8,081 bases of DNA from the NCBI GenBank assembly GCA_002393975.1, contig DGSM01000026.1, positions 1 through 8,081 of the forward strand, given 5' to 3'. Shown here piece by piece: positions 5,665 through 8,081 of this stretch; positions within the stretch are counted from its first letter, which is position 1, and each line of letters opens with the position of its first letter. The DNA is from Clostridiales bacterium UBA4362 (GTDB lineage Bacteria; Bacillota; Clostridia; TANB77; CAG-508). Under the pieces are notes generated by a model. The model was not told the DNA's origin, did no database searches, and saw only the letters and a list, made by a program, of their open reading frames with translations. The position numbers were made by a program, and so were the translations under genes.

Positions 5665-6102
5665 TTACGCCATCACAAAATCAGGGAACATTTCGTGAGT
5701 GGGAAACTTCAACCTGTCTGGATGTCTGCGAATAATGTCAGCCTCTGAAAGCATATATTTGAGATTGGAAACCTCAATATTTGCCTTTTCATCTCCCTTT
5801 TCTTGGAGATCATTTATCCTTTCGGTATAATATGATTTCCATCTTTCAAAAGCCTCTTCCGACATACTCACAATTTTGTCATAGTCAGGTATATACTTTG
5901 CATCTCTGAAAAATCTTACAATTTCAGAGTTAGTATACCTTAAATAAAGATTTTCAATAAGCGAAAACTCGGGTTTAAACTTAAATGAAAGCCTAACAAC
6001 TTCAGGCATATTACCAACATAGTGGCTACCAAATTCATGGTACAAATCCTTGACTTGCACATACACAGCCACTTGTGGTCCTTCTTGGTGGACAAACTTC
6101 AA
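5665..6102 (-). CDS. Orphan hypothetical protein with TTG start, higher GC than neighbours
   Basis: This 145-residue soluble protein belongs to no family I recognise. The start is TTG at 6100-6102, chosen because AGGAGG lies 9 bases before it and no in-frame ATG has a site this good. The N-terminal 50 residues look mixed strand and helix (V-A-V-Y-V-Q-V; V-R-L-S-F-K-F-K-P-E-F). The segment 75-115 is charged and helical (E-E-A-F-E-R-W-K-S-Y-Y, then a Lys/Glu-rich stretch). The end has R-R-H-P-D-R-L-K-F-P. There is no membrane helix, signal peptide or cysteine. Two sampled rows of the gene are about 42% and 37% GC, against 12-22% in sampled rows of genes to its right. It is a self-contained unit with a near-consensus promoter and a hairpin terminator. 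Transfer from a higher-GC relative is plausible; the function is unknown. Confidence 0.8.
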   Translation of the reverse strand: MKFVHQEGPQVAVYVQVKDLYHEFGSHYVGNMPEVVRLSFKFKPEFSLIENLYLRYTNSEIVRFFRDAKYIPDYDKIVSMSEEAFERWKSYYTERINDLQEKGDEKANIEVSNLKYMLSEADIIRRHPDRLKFPTHEMFPDFVMA

Positions 6103-6157
6103 AAAAACCGCCTCCTACCTCATTAGTGGTACTGGAATGAAACAACTTGCATCTTTT

Positions 6158-6186
6158 ATTATACCATATTTTAGGCCTTCTTTCAA
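6158..6186 (-). promoter_or_regulatory. Strong promoter of the orphan gene
   Basis: On the minus strand TTGAAA (6181-6186), a 17-base spacer and a perfect TATAAT (6158-6163) form a near-consensus vegetative promoter. Transcription would start about 50 bases before the TTG start codon. Confidence 0.8.
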
Positions 6187-6215
6187 TTGTAGTATCTTTA
6201 GCCTAATAACTATAC

Positions 6216-6243
6216 AAAAAAGCCACTCATCAGAGTGGCTTTT
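6216..6243 (-). terminator. Intrinsic terminator of the helical gene pair
   Basis: AAAAGCCACTC (6218-6228) pairs with GAGTGGCTTTT (6233-6243) around a 4-base loop. On the minus strand the stem ends in a run of six T residues, 16 bases after the stop of the 6260-6964 gene. The T residues on the plus side make it potentially bidirectional, insulating the orphan gene as well. Confidence 0.88.
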
Positions 6244-6259
6244 CATTAATACTTTTTAT

Positions 6260-6964
6260 TTAATTAGATAATGCTTTATAAAAGCTATCAAACTCTCCAA
6301 TAATTCTACTACATAACTCCATATCATTATCATCTAGAATTTTTTGAATTTTTTTATCACATTCGTTCTTTTTTACTTCTTCTAATAAAGGTTTTAATCC
6401 TGTAGAAAGATCTTTGCTAAAAGGAACGTTTCTTACTTCTAAATAATGAATCATTGTTCTAAATGAATAAATCATGTTTTCCCTTATTAGTTTACTAATA
6501 TTAGAATTCATATGATCTTCATCATCTTTTATTCCTATAGAGATTCTTTCATGCAATTTATCAAGCTTCTCTTTAGCAGGAAGATTTTGATCATCGAAAT
6601 ACTCATTATTAATAATTCTATCTATTGTATAGTAAGCACCAACAACTTTATCTTCTGTATATAAATTCCTTGTTAAAAATTCAACTGTATCTGCTACTCT
6701 TCTATATAAAGAATTATACTTGTCAAAAATAACTTTTGTAAGCATAGCAACTTCTTCTTTACTAATAAAGCCTTGGTCTTGTGCTTCTTTTAATTTCTCA
6801 GTATAGCTAAATAATAATTCCTTATATCTAGTATATACACCTTTGTTTTGATCTGTATCTTGAGTTAAGTACAACATTATATCTGCTCTGTTTTTGGTTT
6901 TTAATTCTTCACCAATAGCAACAATATTCTCTTTCAACCTTTGAAACATGACTGCATTTGCCAT
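6260..6964 (-). CDS. Hypothetical soluble helical protein (second gene of pair)
   Basis: I chose the ATG at 6964 (M-A-N-A-V), giving 234 residues, because GAAAGG lies about 8 bases before it; the in-frame ATG at 6973 overlaps that site. The protein appears almost wholly helical and charged, with no signal peptide, membrane helix or catalytic motif that I can see. Features are an N-terminal helix (F-Q-R-L-K-E-N-I), a YxRYKELLFSY segment near residues 44-56, a heptad-like central part with many Glu/Lys, and acidic D-D-E-D around 148-151. It contains one centrally placed run of I/L-rich helix that could mediate partner binding. It starts 26 bases after the 6991-7788 gene, in the same direction, and its own terminator follows, so the two are an operon and may form a complex. 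I cannot assign a family. Confidence 0.8.
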   Translation of the reverse strand: MANAVMFQRLKENIVAIGEELKTKNRADIMLYLTQDTDQNKGVYTRYKELLFSYTEKLKEAQDQGFISKEEVAMLTKVIFDKYNSLYRRVADTVEFLTRNLYTEDKVVGAYYTIDRIINNEYFDDQNLPAKEKLDKLHERISIGIKDDEDHMNSNISKLIRENMIYSFRTMIHYLEVRNVPFSKDLSTGLKPLLEEVKKNECDKKIQKILDDNDMELCSRIIGEFDSFYKALSN

Positions 6965-6990
6965 AGTCCACATCCTTTCAAACTCTTAAA

Positions 6991-7788
6991 TTATAACTTA
7001 ACTTCAAACATCTTAATCTTATTATTTAAATTCTTAATCAAATCTTCATCTATTTTATTTAACATATTATTAATCTTAATAGAGTTATTTTGATTAGATA
7101 ATTGAGCATTTAAACTTTCAACTTCTGAAGCAATAAAGATTCCTTTATACATAGAATGCATAGCATTCTTAGAAATATTTAAAAGATAACGCTTGGCAGG
7201 TTCAGTAGACTCTTTAATTGCTTTATTGTTTATTACTATATTATCAAAAGGTCTTCTATTAATTTTTACTGTTCTAATAGCATTCTCTATATTTTTACAA
7301 CCTTTTTCAATATTCTCTGCTTTTTGTTTTCTAGTTCTATTAGCTCTTTGTTCTTCTGTTATACCTGTAATAGCTTCATTTTCTTCTTCTATTTTTCTAC
7401 TATTTGAATTGATTTCTTTAATTATGGAAACCGCTTGATCAATTTGGTTTTCAACTTTTTCAGAAATAACTGGTTTCGCTTTATTAGCTAAAACTTTAGC
7501 AATAGAAGCTTCCTCTTCATTTCCATTTAATTCAGCTATAATCTTATTAATAGAATATACTGTATCATCTATACCAAAATTCATTCTAGAATTAAAAGAC
7601 ATGCTACCAATAGATTTATTCATAGCCACTAAATAGTCATCAAGCATGGTAAATACACCCTGGCCATCATTGGCTGGGCCTTCAGTAAAAAAGCTCTCAA
7701 TCAAAGCAACTTGCTTATCAACAAGCTCTTTTTTCATGCTTGAGATTTCTCCAATTAGTTCTTTTTCCTTGTCTTCTCTAATACCCAT
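6991..7788 (-). CDS. Hypothetical helical/coiled-coil protein (first gene of pair)
   Basis: From the ATG at 7788 this is a 265-residue soluble, strongly charged helical protein with no recognised domain, signal or membrane helix. Residues 1-35 form a Lys/Glu-rich amphipathic helix ending in F-F-T-E-G-P. The middle (about 115-175) is very rich in Glu, Lys, Asn and Ile with coiled-coil character. A R-R-P-F-D-N segment precedes a final helical third with many Asn and Ile. The frame extends further upstream to 7869, but that part overlaps the promoter and has no ribosome site. The start remains uncertain: AAGGAG (7812-7817) is 23 bases before the 7788 ATG, and another ATG at 7737 has GGAG 11 bases before it. 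Its small partner gene follows after 26 bases. Function is unknown. Confidence 0.75.
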   Translation of the reverse strand: MGIREDKEKELIGEISSMKKELVDKQVALIESFFTEGPANDGQGVFTMLDDYLVAMNKSIGSMSFNSRMNFGIDDTVYSINKIIAELNGNEEEASIAKVLANKAKPVISEKVENQIDQAVSIIKEINSNSRKIEEENEAITGITEEQRANRTRKQKAENIEKGCKNIENAIRTVKINRRPFDNIVINNKAIKESTEPAKRYLLNISKNAMHSMYKGIFIASEVESLNAQLSNQNNSIKINNMLNKIDEDLIKNLNNKIKMFEVKL

Positions 7789-7837
7789 ACTTTTTAGTTT
7801 AAAGAATTTTACTCCTTGGTTATAAATATACAAAATA

Positions 7838-7866
7838 ATTATATATTTACGATTTATAAAATTCAA
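7838..7866 (-). promoter_or_regulatory. Promoter of the helical gene pair
   Basis: On the minus strand TTGAAT (7861-7866), a 17-base spacer and a perfect TATAAT (7838-7843) form a strong promoter. The expected start, near 7831, rules out translation starts further upstream. It begins only about 20 bases after the ComEA-like gene's stop, with no visible terminator between. Confidence 0.75.
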
Positions 7867-7886
7867 CAAAATAAATAATAAAAAAT

Positions 7887-8081
7887 TTACTTAACGGATA
7901 TCATTTTTTCTATATTGTTAAACTTACTCTCTCCTATGCCGGGCACCTTTTTAATGTCTTCTATAGTATTAAATTTTCCATTCTTTTGTCGATAATCTAT
8001 TATAGCTTGAGCTACTGAATCTCCTACTCCCGAAAGTTGTTTTAGTTCTTCTTTGCTTGCTTTATTAATATTAATCTTTCT
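7887..8081 (-). CDS. ComEA-like helix-hairpin-helix protein, C-terminal end only
   Basis: Sixty-four in-frame residues run from the window edge to a TAA at 7887-7889. They contain the ComEA C-terminal domain: an I-N-I-N-K-A-S lead-in (ComEA usually has V-N-I-N-T-A), then two helix-hairpin-helix motifs, L-S-G-V-G-D-S-V-A-Q-A-I and V-P-G-I-G-E-S-K-F-N-N-I, joined by R-Q-K-N-G-K-F-N-T-I-E-D-I. ComEA is a membrane-anchored DNA receptor for natural transformation in Firmicutes; its N-terminal anchor and SLBB domain would lie outside the window. Many HhH proteins share this C-terminal module, so the competence role is likely but not proven, and I give no gene symbol. Confidence 0.85.
   Translation of the reverse strand, partial: RKININKASKEELKQLSGVGDSVAQAIIDYRQKNGKFNTIEDIKKVPGIGESKFNNIEKMISVK

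Noticed and set aside
6050..6271. Rightward open frame of 73 codons over the orphan gene's start and promoter.
   Set aside because: It crosses a strong promoter and a hairpin terminator on the other strand and has no ribosome site.
6965..6973. Upstream ATG at 6973 as start of the second helical gene.
   Set aside because: It overlaps the GAAAGG ribosome site, and the ATG at 6964 has the normal spacing.
7193..7438. Rightward open frame of 81 codons with hydrophobic residues.
   Set aside because: It is antisense to the helical first gene. The hydrophobic product is a by-product of reading Lys/Glu-rich codons backwards.
7789..7869. Extension of the first helical gene to a TTG at 7869.
   Set aside because: It overlaps the TTGAAT-17-TATAAT promoter, the residues are Ile/Tyr/Lys-rich noise, and there is no ribosome site.
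1..8081. CRISPR array, transposase, tRNA or rRNA gene.
   Set aside because: No regularly spaced repeats, IS-like inverted ends with transposase motifs, cloverleaf or rRNA-like stretches were seen by reading.

Overview
The window is low-GC DNA with strong Shine-Dalgarno sites (AAGGAGG), many TTGnnn-17-TATAAT-like promoters, AGA/ATA-rich codon use and several families common in Clostridia: HU, a YkgJ-type cysteine cluster protein, a flavin reductase, an ECF S-component-like membrane protein and a ComEA-like helix-hairpin-helix protein. A Clostridium-like Firmicute is the best guess. I see no rRNA, tRNA, CRISPR array, transposase or phage structural gene.

Region 1 (1-3060, all leftward) holds three members of one unrecognised protein family. 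Two close paralogs (2205->1405 and 785->beyond base 1, roughly three-quarters identical) flank a small GNAT-type acetyltransferase (1299->799). A much more divergent member (3049->2345) lies upstream. Each protein looks helical. Each has a possible WXG100/ESX-like helix-turn-helix in the N-terminal half and a second Gly-Gly turn followed by a conserved FLTxGENS motif in the C-terminal half. The two close paralogs end in acidic, low-complexity tails. This is the most interesting part of the window; a link to type VII secretion is inference only.

Region 2 (3060-5000) is housekeeping or accessory metabolism. A rightward flavin reductase family gene runs tail-to-tail into a leftward two-gene operon and overlaps it by 17 bases. 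That operon is a six-helix membrane protein resembling ECF S components, followed by a YkgJ-type cysteine cluster protein.

Region 3 (5000-5640) is a 329-base intergenic stretch with hairpins and a repeated 10-mer, then the HU gene with its own promoter and terminator.

Region 4 (5640-6200) is a single orphan gene with visibly higher GC. It has a TTG start, a near-consensus promoter and a perfect hairpin terminator; it may be a transferred cassette.

Region 5 (6216-8081, leftward) is a two-gene operon of soluble helical proteins with no family I recognise, driven by a TTGAAT-17-TATAAT promoter and ended by a hairpin terminator. Upstream of it is the C-terminal end of a ComEA-like DNA-binding protein, cut by the window edge.
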